Shown: piece by piece, positions 52,858 to 62,058 of the stretch
Layout: each line of letters opens with the position of its first letter
How positions within the stretch are numbered: the stretch's first letter is position 1
NCBI RefSeq assembly: GCF_039905635.1
Contig: NZ_CP157000.1
Coordinates: 2,728,001 to 2,792,000 of the forward strand
From: Microbacterium sp. ProA8
GTDB taxonomy: Bacteria; Actinomycetota; Actinomycetes; Actinomycetales; Microbacteriaceae
DNA length: 64,000 nt
Direction: 5' to 3'
Translations under genes and position numbers: made by a program
Notes under the pieces: model-generated
Told to the model about the DNA's origin: nothing
Database searches by the model: none
What the model saw: only the letters and a program-made list of their open reading frames with translations

Positions 52858-54415
52858 AGGCGTCCGTGGTGATCGAGCGGGCGCGCTCGAGCGCGGGTGC
52901 GAGATCGGCGATCAGGGCCGCCGGCCCCGAGATGTACGCGTGGCGCGATGCGATGTCGGGCACCACGCGCAGCAGCCCGTCGGCGTCGAGCCGCACGCCG
53001 CGCGCCCAGACCCAGTGGTCGGGCAGGTCGGTCGGCCGGTCACGCGTGAACACGATGACGTGGGCTCCGGATGCCGCGATCTCGTCGCGGTACGCCAGCT
53101 CCGAGGAGTCGGACGCGACGTAGACCAGCACGATGTCGCGGTCGAGGCCCGCTTCCTGCGCGTGGCGCAGCTGTGACACGAACGGCGTGACGCCGATGCC
53201 GGCGGCCACCATCAGGATCGGCGCGGCGTCGCGCTTGGGGAGCAGGAAGTCGCCCCAGACACCGGTGATCGCCAGCGCGTCGCCGGGTCGCACCTCGGCC
53301 AGCGCCTTCTTGTACGAGCTCAGGGGCTTGGTGGTCTTGCCGTCCTTGAACGCCACCTTCAGGAGCGGAAGGTCCTCGGGGGCCGACGCGATGCTGAACT
53401 CGCGACGCGTGCCGCGGGCGTCGGGGTGGCGGTGCGGCACCTCGAGCTCGAGATACTGGCCCGGGAGGAACGCCAGCCGGTCGTGAACGCGGAACGTCAG
53501 CTCCTGCACGCTCGGCGTGGGCTCCGAACGGGACACGAGCGTGAGCCGCACGGCGGTGCGCACCGCGAACGCGAAGGCGACGAGGTTTCCGACGAGCAGC
53601 GCCCGCTCCTGGCCGAGGGTGATGTCGCCGATGGGGATCGGCCAGCCCGCCAGCACGCCGACGACGGTGGCGACCGTGAGCTGCTGCCAGCGCCGCGGCG
53701 GCAGCGTGAGCGGCTCGGACAGCATGAACGCCCCGAGGAAGAGGAACGGCGACGACCAGAGCACCGGCCACAGCACGTCGAGCACGTCGAGGTCGACACC
53801 GGCCGCCTGGTACTGCGCCGCGGTGCGGAAGACGGCCACGGCGACCGCGAACACCAGGAACACCGCGACCACCCGCAGCTTCTCGGTGCGCACGAGCACC
53901 GCCAGTCCGAGCAGGATCACGGGCGCCGCGAGCGCCGGCGTCCCGACCCACCAGGACGACGCGCCGAGATCCGGCCAGACCAGGCTCAGCAGCGTGAGCA
54001 CCGTCGCGCCCACGGCCGCGGGGTTGAAGATGTGGCGCCCGCGCCACGCGAGCACGTACTTCGACAGCGACGCGACGGCCGCGGCGATGACGATCCCGAG
54101 GAGTCCGGCGAGCTCGAGGGTCGGACGCAGCACGAAGAGCAGGATGTGCGCCGTGATCAGCGAGGACTCCAGGCGCCAGGGCAGGTTCAGCAGGCGCTGG
54201 GCCGCGGCATCCACCCCCACGCACACGGCCGCGAGCACCGCGAGCGTCACGACGAGCTGCAGCGGATCGGGGCCTACGAGACCGAAGAACGACAGCAGCA
54301 GGGCCACGACGGCCAGTGCGGCGAGCGCGAAGTAGACCAGCCGGTACATCGACATGCGGCCGAGCACCGCGAAGACGCGGTTCCAGACGGCGGTGAGGGT
54401 GCCCATCGGGGTCAC
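52844..54415 (-). CDS. NqrB/RnfD-like membrane protein fused to ferredoxin-NAD(P) reductase
   Basis: 523 aa. N-terminal ~290 residues have about ten hydrophobic segments and RnfD/NqrB-like features (SKYVLAWRGRHIFNPAAVG and the FMLSEPLTLPPRRWQQL loop), a family that carries flavin in Rnf/Nqr complexes. The C-terminal ~220 residues are an FNR domain: FAD motif RREFSIASAPED, phosphate/adenosine contacts, and NAD(P) site APILMVAAGIGVTPFVSQL with VYVASDSSELAYRDE. Start GTG overlaps the MOSC stop. Predicted to pass electrons from NAD(P)H across or into the membrane. Confidence 0.83.
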   Translation of the reverse strand: MTPMGTLTAVWNRVFAVLGRMSMYRLVYFALAALAVVALLLSFFGLVGPDPLQLVVTLAVLAAVCVGVDAAAQRLLNLPWRLESSLITAHILLFVLRPTLELAGLLGIVIAAAVASLSKYVLAWRGRHIFNPAAVGATVLTLLSLVWPDLGASSWWVGTPALAAPVILLGLAVLVRTEKLRVVAVFLVFAVAVAVFRTAAQYQAAGVDLDVLDVLWPVLWSSPFLFLGAFMLSEPLTLPPRRWQQLTVATVVGVLAGWPIPIGDITLGQERALLVGNLVAFAFAVRTAVRLTLVSRSEPTPSVQELTFRVHDRLAFLPGQYLELEVPHRHPDARGTRREFSIASAPEDLPLLKVAFKDGKTTKPLSSYKKALAEVRPGDALAITGVWGDFLLPKRDAAPILMVAAGIGVTPFVSQLRHAQEAGLDRDIVLVYVASDSSELAYRDEIAASGAHVIVFTRDRPTDLPDHWVWARGVRLDADGLLRVVPDIASRHAYISGPAALIADLAPALERARSITTDAFSGY

Positions 54416-54978
54416 ACCGGCTGCAGGGGCTCGTGGGGGCCCGCAGGCGGGATGACACGGATGCCGTCGCCCGGGCGTACGACGCCGCCCTCGAGCACGA
54501 CCGACATGACGCCCGCCAGGCGCACGGTGGCGCCCGAATCGTCGACGTGGACCAGCTCCTTCATCAGCCCCGTCGAGACGCCGTCGATCTGCACGCAGGG
54601 GTTGCGGAGGCCCGTGATCTCGACCACCGCGTCGTCGCCCAGCTCCAGACGCGTGCCCCGCGACAGCCCGAGCAGGTCGATGCCGGCGGTGGTGACGTTC
54701 TCGCCCAGTGCGCCCGGGTGCACCTCGTGGCCCCGTTCGGCCATGTCGTCGAACAGCTCGGCGTGGATCAGGTGCACCTGGCGCAGGTTCGGCGTCGTGG
54801 GGTCGCGCCGGATGCGGGACAGGTGCTGCACGGTGGTGCCGGCGTGGGCATCGCCCTCGACGCCGAGCCCCGCGATCAGGGCGATGCTCTCACGCGTCGG
54901 CTTGCTGAAGCGATGCGCGTCGTCGCGCGCGACGGCGACGACATGCCCGGTGAGGGTTTCGGGGCGGGGTTCGGTCAC
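54412..54978 (-). CDS. MOSC domain protein (YiiM-like)
   Basis: 188 aa. MOSC (Moco sulfurase C-terminal) fold with GVEGDAHAGTTVQHLSRI, NLRQVHLIHAELFDDM, GALGENVTTAGIDLLGLSRGTRLELGDDAVVEITGLRNPCVQID, where the Cys in NPCVQ is the conserved MOSC cysteine. Such proteins bind molybdenum cofactor or serve in detoxification of N-hydroxylated compounds. Both its start (with ApbE) and its stop (with the FNR fusion) use GTGA overlaps, so it is translated within the operon. Role in flavin transfer is not known. Confidence 0.87.
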   Translation of the reverse strand: MTEPRPETLTGHVVAVARDDAHRFSKPTRESIALIAGLGVEGDAHAGTTVQHLSRIRRDPTTPNLRQVHLIHAELFDDMAERGHEVHPGALGENVTTAGIDLLGLSRGTRLELGDDAVVEITGLRNPCVQIDGVSTGLMKELVHVDDSGATVRLAGVMSVVLEGGVVRPGDGIRVIPPAGPHEPLQPV

Positions 54979-55910
54979 TGCTCAAGGCTATTCGGTCGGG
55001 AAGCCGGCGCGGTCCGGGCCCCGCGGTCCTTTCGCACGAACACGTCGGCGCGGCAGCCGGGAGACCACTCGACGCGGCCATCCGTCGTCATGCGCACCCA
55101 GTCGACGCCCCACTCGTGCGCCAGGCGCGGGCCGCCGTCGAAGAACAGGGCCGTCGCGACGGCATCCGCGGTCATCGCGTCCGGCGCCACCGCCCACGTC
55201 GCGGCGATCGTCCGCACCGGCTGCCCGGTGCGCGCGTCGAGCACATGGTGCAGGGTCGTGCCGGCAGCCGATGGCCACGCGCGCCGGTTGACGGCGGAGG
55301 CGCAGAGCGCGGCATCCGTCACCTCCCACACGCCGATCGCGCGACGGGGATCGAACGGATGCTCCAGCCCGATGCGCTGCGGCCGCCCCCGCACCGCCAG
55401 GTCGCCGCCGGCGTCGACCGTGAGGTCGCCGGTCTCGGTGCGCATCAGCATGTCGAGCACGAGGTCGACGAGGCGGCCCTTGCCCAGGGCGCCGACGTCG
55501 ATCGTGGCGGGCACGGCGAGCGCGAGGCGCCGCTCGCCCCAGGTGAGCACCTGCTGCCAGCCGGACGGGGCCGGGAGCGGCCCCTGGTCGTGGAGCGTGT
55601 ACCCGGCGTCGTAGCCGAGGGCGTCGAGCGATGCCCCGATGAGCGGGTTGACGGCGCCCGCCGTGGCGTTCGAGAGCGCCTCGAGGGCATCGAGCATCGG
55701 CACGGCGTCGGCGGGCGCGGGGATCGCGCCCGCGGTGCGCGCCAGCGCGCTCACCGCCGAGTCCGGACGGAATCGCGACCACGTGCGGTCGAACTCGTCG
55801 ATGCGGGACATCACCTCGTCGCGCACCGCCGGTGGCAGGCGGCGCTCGGTGACGATCTCCCACCTCGTGCCGATGGCGTCGAAGCGCCACGGCTCCGGCG
55901 CCGCTGTCAC
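54975..55910 (-). CDS. FAD:protein FMN transferase (ApbE family)
   Basis: 311 aa. ApbE attaches FMN through a phosphoester to a Thr/Ser of target proteins. DVGALGKGRLVDLV, TVDAGGDLAV, HHVLDARTGQPVRTIA and the MTADAVATALFFDGG motif are all present. There is no signal peptide, so the enzyme appears cytoplasmic, whereas many ApbE enzymes are exported. GTG 55910 begins 3 nt after the FMN-binding protein stop, so it modifies the adjacent gene product in the simplest model. Confidence 0.9.
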   Translation of the reverse strand: MTAAPEPWRFDAIGTRWEIVTERRLPPAVRDEVMSRIDEFDRTWSRFRPDSAVSALARTAGAIPAPADAVPMLDALEALSNATAGAVNPLIGASLDALGYDAGYTLHDQGPLPAPSGWQQVLTWGERRLALAVPATIDVGALGKGRLVDLVLDMLMRTETGDLTVDAGGDLAVRGRPQRIGLEHPFDPRRAIGVWEVTDAALCASAVNRRAWPSAAGTTLHHVLDARTGQPVRTIAATWAVAPDAMTADAVATALFFDGGPRLAHEWGVDWVRMTTDGRVEWSPGCRADVFVRKDRGARTAPASRPNSLEQ

Positions 55911-55913
55911 GGC

Positions 55914-56393
55914 CTAGCTCGCCGCCTCGGCCTTGATGGTCTCGATGGCCTCGTTGAACCCGCCGCTCGTGAGCGACGATCCCGCGACGCGGCTGACCTG
56001 GATGTCGTCGATGTCCTGCCCGACCACCACATCGGCGATGCCGCCGATGAACTCGCCCTGGTACTGCTCCGATTCGCGCTTCTGCGGGTCGCCCGTCACC
56101 TCGACGTCGGTGATCACGTCGCCCTCGAGGGTGACGGTGACCGAGATCGTCTCCACCGATTCGGGCGTGGCGTACGAGCCGTCGGCCGTGTATGTGCCGT
56201 CGGCGTACGAGCCGGTGCCCGCGGAGCCTCCGTCGGTCGAGCCGCTGTCGGTGGTCTCGGTGGTGTCGGGGCTGGCCGGCTCCTCGGCCTCCGATGCCGT
56301 CGGCGCACAGCCGGCGAGGAGGGCGATTCCGGTGACGGCGGTCAGCGCGGCCCCGGCGCGGACGGGGCGGGAAGCGAGTGCGGTGCGGATCAT
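55914..56393 (-). CDS. FMN-binding lipoprotein
   Basis: 159 aa. Type II signal peptide with lipobox LLAGC (C29), then a Ser/Thr/Gly/Asp-rich linker (about 35-75) and an FMN_bind domain (TISVTVTLEGDVITDVEVTGDPQKRESEQYQ..., GGIADVVVGQDIDDIQ, VAGSSLTSGGFNEAI). The last segment aligns with the SGATxTS flavinylation motif, giving Ser at the usual Thr position. AGGAGG lies 6 nt before ATG 56393. Likely the extracytoplasmic electron carrier of the operon. Confidence 0.86.
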   Translation of the reverse strand: MIRTALASRPVRAGAALTAVTGIALLAGCAPTASEAEEPASPDTTETTDSGSTDGGSAGTGSYADGTYTADGSYATPESVETISVTVTLEGDVITDVEVTGDPQKRESEQYQGEFIGGIADVVVGQDIDDIQVSRVAGSSLTSGGFNEAIETIKAEAAS

Positions 56394-56483
56394 GACGGTC
56401 CTCCTGGCTCGTGGTGCTCGGTCGGTGCTCGGTCGAAGCGAGCGGCTGACGCAGCAGCGTCGGGAAGATCCTGTCAGTCCGTC

Positions 56484-59279
56484 CTATGAGCCGCCTCTGA
56501 GCGTGTCGGCGGATGACGACGCCGTGCCGCGCGCACGCAGCGCGGCCTTGAGCGCCTCGACCGCGAGGAAGATCCCGATCGACACGACGATCGGAAGGAT
56601 CCAGGAGGTCGCGGCCAGCGGCCGCGAGTCGAACAGCACGTTCATGAACGGCACGTAGGTGTAGATCACCTGCAGCACGATCAGGGCGATGGCCGACCAC
56701 CAGACCGCGCGGTTTCCGCGCAGCACGTCGAGCGTGAGGCTGGAGCGACTGAGGAACCGGCAGTTGAACAGGTAGGCGAGCTGGCCGAGCGCCAGCATGA
56801 GGACCGCTTCGGTGCGGGCCACCTCGATGTCCTCCCCCGCCGCGACGACGCCGTAGAAGACGCCCATCGCCGCGCCGCCGATGATGAGCGACACGACGAG
56901 CACGAACCCGAGTTCGCGGCGATCGATGATGGGACCGCCGGTGGCGCGGGGCGGGCGGCGCATGATGCCGCGCTCGGCGGGCTCGTAGGCGAGCGCGAGC
57001 GACAGCGTCACCGCGGTCACCATGTTGACCCACAGCACCTGCACGCTCGTGATGGGAAGCGCCAGACCGAAGACGACGGCCACGAGGATCACGAGCGACT
57101 GCGCGCCGTTGGTGGGCAGCAGGAACACGATCGACTTGCGGAGGTTGTCGTAGATGCGCCGGCCCTCGGCGATCGCGCTGCGGATCGTCGCGAAGTTGTC
57201 GTCGGCCAGCACGAACTCGGCGGCCTCCTTGGTCGCCTCGGTGCCCTTGATGCCCATCGCGATCCCGACGTCGGCGCGGGTGAGGGCGGGAGCGTCGTTG
57301 ACGCCGTCACCGGTCATGGCGACGACCTCGCCGTGGGACTGCAGCGCCCTCACGATCCGGATCTTGTGCTCGGGGCTCGTGCGCGCGTACACGTCGACGT
57401 CGCGCACCACCTCGCGCAGCTGCTCCTGGCTCAGCGCCTCGAGCTCGGCACCGGTGAGCACCTCGGCGTCGGCGCCCGCCAGCCCCATCTCGTGCGCGAT
57501 GGCGAGGGCCGTGCCGGCGTGGTCGCCCGTGATCATCTTCACGCGGATGCCGGCGGTGTGGCAGTCCGCGATGGCCTCGACCGCCTCGGGCCGGGGCGGG
57601 TCGACGATCCCCCACAGCCCGATGAACTCGAGGTCGATGAGGTCGTCGAGCTCGAACTCGTCGGTGGTCGGCCGCACGGGCTTGCGCGCCGCCGCGAGGA
57701 CCCGGAGGCCCTGCGAGCTCAGGGCGGTGACCGCCGCGTCCCACCGCGCGAGGTCGAGCGGCTCCGACCCGTCGGCGCCGCGCTGCGTGAGCGACCGCTC
57801 GAGCAGCCGGTCGGGCGCGCCCTTGACGAGGATCGCGCGCGACACCTCGCCGGCCGCACCGCCCGAGCGGGCGCCTTCGTTGAGCGTCGCCATCAGCTTG
57901 TGGGCCGAGTCGAACGGGATGACGGCGACCCGGCGCCCGCCGGCGCTGCCCACGCCGCCCTTCATCGCGACGACCTTGAGGGCGCCCTCGGTCGGCTCGC
58001 CCACGAGGTTCCACGCGCCGTCGTCGCCGCGGACGATGTGCGCGTCGTTGCACAGCGTCGCGATCGCGAGGATCGCGGCCAGATCGCCGCGGTCGGCGGC
58101 CGCCCCCGCTTCCGCGGTCGCGCCGGCGGGGACGATCTCGCCCTCGGGGACGTAGCCGAGCCCGGTCACGTCGTACTGGCCGAGCGGCGTGACGATGTGC
58201 CGCACGGTCATCTCGTTGCGGGTCAGCGTGCCCGTCTTGTCGGAGCAGACCGTCGTCACCGACCCGAGCGCCTCGACCGCGGGGAGCTTGCGCGTGATGG
58301 CGTTGTGGCGGGCCATCTGCTGCACGCCGATCGCGAGCGTGATCGTCACGAGCGCCGGCAGGCCCTCGGGGATCGCCGCCACGGCGAAGCCGATCGCCGC
58401 CGAGATGAGCTCGGGGTACGGCATCCCGTGCAGGAAGCGGCCGATCATCATCATGATCGCCGCCATCGCGAGGATGACGACGGTGAGGACGCGTCCGAAG
58501 CCGTCGAGCTGACGCGTGAGCGGGGTCGCGAGCGACTCCGCCTCGTCGGCGAGGCTCTGGATGCGGCCGAGCTCGGTCGTGGGTCCCGTTGCCGTGACGA
58601 CACCGCGGCCCTGGCCGGCGCTCACGATGGTGCCCGAGAAGGCCATCGATCCCCGGTCCCCTACTCCGGCCTCGGGCGCCGAGGGCTCGATGGTCTTCGA
58701 CGACGGAACGGACTCGCCGGTGAGCGCGGCCTCGTCGATGCGCAGCTGGAAGGCCTGCAGCAGCCGCAGGTCGGCGGGCACCTTGTCGCCCGGCATCAGC
58801 CGCACGACATCGCCCGGCACCAGATCGGCGGCCGGCACGGTCACCCAGCCGCCGTCGCGCCGCACGCTGGCATCGGCCGACAGCATGCCGCGGATGCCGG
58901 CCAGAGCCTTCTCGGCGCGGCCCTCCTGGATGTACCCGATCACGGCGTTGATGACCGCGACCACCATGATCACCCAGAAGTCGAGCCAGTCGCCCATGAG
59001 CGCCTTGATGACGGCGGCGCCCAGCAGGATGTAGATCAGCGTGTCGTTGAAGTGCGCCAGGAAGCGCAGCACCGCCGGCTTGCGCACGGGGTCGGGCAGG
59101 CGGTTCGGGCCGGCGATCTCGAGACGCGCCTCGGCGTCAGCGGTGCGCAGTCCCCCGGCGTCGGCATCGAGGTGCGCCAGCACCTGCTCGACCGGCAGCC
59201 CCCAAGGACGCGCGACGGTGAGGCGGCCCTCCGTCAGCTGTCCGGAGTCGAGCGGTGCGGAGTCCAGCGGCTGCGTCAT
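56484..59279 (-). CDS. type II cation-transporting P-type ATPase
   Basis: 931 aa. Actuator TGES loop (ALTGESVPSSK), TM4 AAIPEGLPALVTITLAIG, phosphorylation motif VCSDKTGTLT (Asp about 347), nucleotide domain KGAPDRLL and the hinge TGDGVNDAPALTRADVGIAMG. TM5/TM6 read LPTNGAQSLVILVAVVFG and SVQVLWVNMVTAVTLSLALAYEPAE, lacking the Glu and Asp that help bind Ca2+ in SERCA-type pumps, so the ion is uncertain. No regulatory partner is near; prs lies 58 nt downstream on the same strand... its start is read from the far side, so prs is transcribed before it. Confidence 0.9.
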   Translation of the reverse strand: MTQPLDSAPLDSGQLTEGRLTVARPWGLPVEQVLAHLDADAGGLRTADAEARLEIAGPNRLPDPVRKPAVLRFLAHFNDTLIYILLGAAVIKALMGDWLDFWVIMVVAVINAVIGYIQEGRAEKALAGIRGMLSADASVRRDGGWVTVPAADLVPGDVVRLMPGDKVPADLRLLQAFQLRIDEAALTGESVPSSKTIEPSAPEAGVGDRGSMAFSGTIVSAGQGRGVVTATGPTTELGRIQSLADEAESLATPLTRQLDGFGRVLTVVILAMAAIMMMIGRFLHGMPYPELISAAIGFAVAAIPEGLPALVTITLAIGVQQMARHNAITRKLPAVEALGSVTTVCSDKTGTLTRNEMTVRHIVTPLGQYDVTGLGYVPEGEIVPAGATAEAGAAADRGDLAAILAIATLCNDAHIVRGDDGAWNLVGEPTEGALKVVAMKGGVGSAGGRRVAVIPFDSAHKLMATLNEGARSGGAAGEVSRAILVKGAPDRLLERSLTQRGADGSEPLDLARWDAAVTALSSQGLRVLAAARKPVRPTTDEFELDDLIDLEFIGLWGIVDPPRPEAVEAIADCHTAGIRVKMITGDHAGTALAIAHEMGLAGADAEVLTGAELEALSQEQLREVVRDVDVYARTSPEHKIRIVRALQSHGEVVAMTGDGVNDAPALTRADVGIAMGIKGTEATKEAAEFVLADDNFATIRSAIAEGRRIYDNLRKSIVFLLPTNGAQSLVILVAVVFGLALPITSVQVLWVNMVTAVTLSLALAYEPAERGIMRRPPRATGGPIIDRRELGFVLVVSLIIGGAAMGVFYGVVAAGEDIEVARTEAVLMLALGQLAYLFNCRFLSRSSLTLDVLRGNRAVWWSAIALIVLQVIYTYVPFMNVLFDSRPLAATSWILPIVVSIGIFLAVEALKAALRARGTASSSADTLRGGS

Positions 59280-59337
59280 GGATGCTTCGTCCTTCCGTCG
59301 CCGCCCCGGAGTCGGTCGGTGAGACCCGGTGCCGGCG

Positions 59338-60372
59338 TCAGGCCGCCCCGTCGAACATGCTGGTGACGGAGCCGTCCTCGAACACTTCGTGGATCGCCCG
59401 TGCGAGCAGCGGGGCGATAGGCAGAATCGTAAGGCTCGGGAACCGCTTCTCGTCGGGGATGGGCACCGTGTCGGTCACGACGACCTCGTCGATCGCGGGG
59501 CTCTGCAGCCGCTCGGCCGCCGGATCGCTGAAGATCGCATGCGTCGCGGCGACGATGACCCGCGTCGCGCCGTTGGCCTTGAGCGCCTCGGCCGCCTTGA
59601 CGATCGTGCCGCCGGTGTCGATCATGTCGTCGACCAGCAGGCAGACGCGGTCTTCGACCGCGCCGACGATCTCGTTGACGGTGACCTGATTGGCGACGTT
59701 GGGATCGCGGCGCTTGTGGATGATCGCCAGCGGGGCGCCGAGGCTGTCGGACCACTGGTCGGCGACGCGCACCCGTCCGGTGTCGGGCGAGACGACGGTG
59801 AGGCGCTCGCGGTCGGCTTCGCTGAGGGTGTTCTGGAAGTACTCCAGCAGCACGGGCTTGGCGAACAGGTGGTCGACCGGACCGTCGAAGAAGCCCTGGA
59901 TCTGCGCGGCGTGCAGGTCGACGCTCATGATGCGGTCGGCCCCGGCGGTCTTGAAGAGATCGGCGACCAGTCGCGCGCTGATCGGCTCGCGGCCGCGGCC
60001 CTTCTTGTCCTGACGGGAGTAGGGGAAGTACGGCGCCACGACGGTGATGCGCTTGGCCGACGCGCGCTTGGCCGCGTCGAGCATGATGAGGGTCTCCATC
60101 ATCCACTCGTTGACCGGCGGGCCGAAGCTCTGGATGAGGAAGAGGTCGCAGCCGCGGATCGAGACCTCGAACCGGGTCAGGATCTCGCCCGAGGCGAAGG
60201 TGCGGTACTCGGTCGGCACCAGCTCCGTGCTCAGCTGCTCGGCGACCTGTGCCGCGAGCTCGGGGTGCGAGCTCCCGCGTGCGATGACGAGCCGCTTCTT
60301 CGTCTTGGCGACGAGGCCGGGGGCGATGTCATTCGCCCGGTCGAGTTCAACGGTCTTCTTCTTGCGCGACAT
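59338..60372 (-). CDS. prs: ribose-phosphate pyrophosphokinase
   Basis: 344 aa, slightly longer at the N-terminus than most. Makes PRPP from ribose-5-phosphate and ATP. RLVIARGSSHPELAAQVA, the flexible loop with FPYSRQDKKGRGREPISA, VDLHAAQIQGFFDGPVDHLF, and the PRPP loop LLVDDMIDTGGTIVKAAE are all visible. The lysine-rich start MSRKKKTVELDRAN is common in actinobacteria. ATG 60372 lies 26 nt inside the end of glmU, so the genes are translationally coupled. Downstream of glmU as in most actinobacteria. Confidence 0.95.
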   Translation of the reverse strand: MSRKKKTVELDRANDIAPGLVAKTKKRLVIARGSSHPELAAQVAEQLSTELVPTEYRTFASGEILTRFEVSIRGCDLFLIQSFGPPVNEWMMETLIMLDAAKRASAKRITVVAPYFPYSRQDKKGRGREPISARLVADLFKTAGADRIMSVDLHAAQIQGFFDGPVDHLFAKPVLLEYFQNTLSEADRERLTVVSPDTGRVRVADQWSDSLGAPLAIIHKRRDPNVANQVTVNEIVGAVEDRVCLLVDDMIDTGGTIVKAAEALKANGATRVIVAATHAIFSDPAAERLQSPAIDEVVVTDTVPIPDEKRFPSLTILPIAPLLARAIHEVFEDGSVTSMFDGAA

Positions 60373-61819
60373 CGTCCGCCTTCTGTGCGCTGCGGGCCTT
60401 GGCGGCGACATCCGCCGCTCCGGTACCCGGTCTGTTCTGCTCGACCCACCCCTCGACGTTGCGCTGAGGGGCGACGCTGAGAGCGAGGGCACCGGCGGGC
60501 ACATCCTTGCGGATGACCGCCCCCGCCCCCGTCTTCGCGCCGTCTCCGATCCTAACGGGCGCCACGAAGACGTTATGCGAGCCGGTGTGGACTTCGTCGC
60601 CGATCTCGGTGCGGTGCTTGGTCAGATCGTCGTAGTTCGCGGTGATCGCGCCCGCGCCGAGATTGACCCCGCGGCCGATCGTGGTGTCGCCGATGTACGA
60701 CAGGTGCGGCACCTTGCTGCCCTCGCCGATCGTGGAGTTCTTCGTCTCGACGAACGTGCCGATCTTGCCGTTCTCGCCGAGGTAGGTGCCCGGCCGGAGG
60801 TACGCGAACGGACCGACGGTCGCGCGGGCGCCGATGACGGCGAGCGTCGCGTCGGTGCGGGTGACGGTGGCGTCCTCGCCCACCTCGCAGTCGACGAGGC
60901 TCGTGTCGGGTCCGACGACGGCACCGGTCGCGATCGTCGTGGACCGGAGGATGTGCGTGTTGGGGAGCACCGTGACGTCGGGGGCGAGCGTCGCGGTCAC
61001 GTCGATCCACGTCGTCGCGGGGTCCAGGATCGTCGCGCCCTCCAGCTGCCAGCGGCGCACGGTGCGGGCGTTGAGCAGGCGGGCGGCCTCGGCCAGCTGC
61101 ACGCGGTCGTTGACGCCCAGGGCGGCGGCGGCATCCGGAGCGGTCTGGGCCGCCACGGCGAGGCCATCGCCGCGCAGCAGCGCGACCACGTCGGTCAGGT
61201 ACTTCTCGCCCTGCGCGTTGGCGGTTCCGACGAGCGCCAGCTCGGTGCGGAGAGCCTGCATCTGGAAGACGTACACCCCCGCGTTGATCTCGGAGACGGA
61301 TGCCTCATCCGCCGCCGCGTCCTTCTGCTCCACGATCCGCGACACGGCGCCGTCGGCGTCGCGGATGACGCGGCCGTAGCCGGTGGGGTCGTCGAGCGAC
61401 GCGCTGAGCACCGTCGCGGCGACGGCACCGTCGCGGTGCCGGCGCAGAAGCTCGGCCAGCGTGTCGGCATCGAGGAGCGGCACGTCGCCGCTCAGCACGA
61501 GGACGTCTCCGGCGAAGTCGTCGAGCGCGTCGAGGGCCATCTCGACCGCACGGCCGGTTCCCGGGATCTCGTCCTGGTCGACCACGATGACGCCCGGCGC
61601 CGCCTCCACGACGGCACCCGCGACCAGGTCGCGCTCGTGCCGCACGACCACCACGACGCGCTCCGGCTCGAGGGCGAGGGCGGTGTCGAGCACGTGCCCG
61701 ACGAGCGGGCGGCCGCCGATGCGGTGCAGCACTTTCGGCAGCGCGGACTTCATGCGGGTGCCCTGGCCGGCGGCGAGGACGATGACGGCCAGAGCGCTGT
61801 CGCGGGGGGTGTCGGTCAT
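60347..61819 (-). CDS. glmU: bifunctional GlcN-1-P acetyltransferase / GlcNAc-1-P uridyltransferase
   Basis: 490 aa. N-terminal Rossmann uridyltransferase with IVLAAGQGTRMKSALPKVLHRIGG and LSGDVPLLDADTLAEL, C-terminal left-handed beta-helix acetyltransferase (about 250-455) with VVGPDTSLVDCEVGEDA, ETKNSTIGEGSKVPHLSYIGDTTIGRGVNLGAGAITANYDD. Makes UDP-GlcNAc for peptidoglycan. ATG 61819 begins only 1 nt after the discriminator base of the adjacent tRNA-Gln, with no room for an SD; there is no other good in-frame start nearby. prs overlaps its 3' end. Confidence 0.95.
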   Translation of the reverse strand: MTDTPRDSALAVIVLAAGQGTRMKSALPKVLHRIGGRPLVGHVLDTALALEPERVVVVVRHERDLVAGAVVEAAPGVIVVDQDEIPGTGRAVEMALDALDDFAGDVLVLSGDVPLLDADTLAELLRRHRDGAVAATVLSASLDDPTGYGRVIRDADGAVSRIVEQKDAAADEASVSEINAGVYVFQMQALRTELALVGTANAQGEKYLTDVVALLRGDGLAVAAQTAPDAAAALGVNDRVQLAEAARLLNARTVRRWQLEGATILDPATTWIDVTATLAPDVTVLPNTHILRSTTIATGAVVGPDTSLVDCEVGEDATVTRTDATLAVIGARATVGPFAYLRPGTYLGENGKIGTFVETKNSTIGEGSKVPHLSYIGDTTIGRGVNLGAGAITANYDDLTKHRTEIGDEVHTGSHNVFVAPVRIGDGAKTGAGAVIRKDVPAGALALSVAPQRNVEGWVEQNRPGTGAADVAAKARSAQKADDVAQEEDR

Positions 61820-61820
61820 G

Positions 61821-61892
61821 CTCCGCCGCCAGGACTCGAACCTGGGCCTCACAGCTCCAAAGGCTGTCGTGCTGCCATTACACCACGGCGGA
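61821..61892 (-). tRNA. tRNA-Gln, anticodon UUG
   Basis: 72 nt. Acceptor TCCGCCG/CGGCGGA, anticodon stem ACAGC/GCTGT with loop CTTTGGA (anticodon TTG), T-arm CCAGG/CCTGG with TTCGAGT, discriminator G73; CCA is not encoded. The 3' end is directly followed by C and the glmU ATG, so tRNA and glmU are very likely cotranscribed. Confidence 0.93.
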
Positions 61893-62058
61893 CCACGGCG
61901 CCCGGTGGTCCGGATGCCGCCCGACAAGTCTGCCAGACCCTCTCGCCGGGCTCGGCCCGCACTCGGGTGTCACGACACGCCGTGATGCGCTCGCGATGCC
62001 GCCCGTCGCACCACCCGAACGGCGGCGTCGGCGGGGACCGGACCGCCATAATGAGGGC

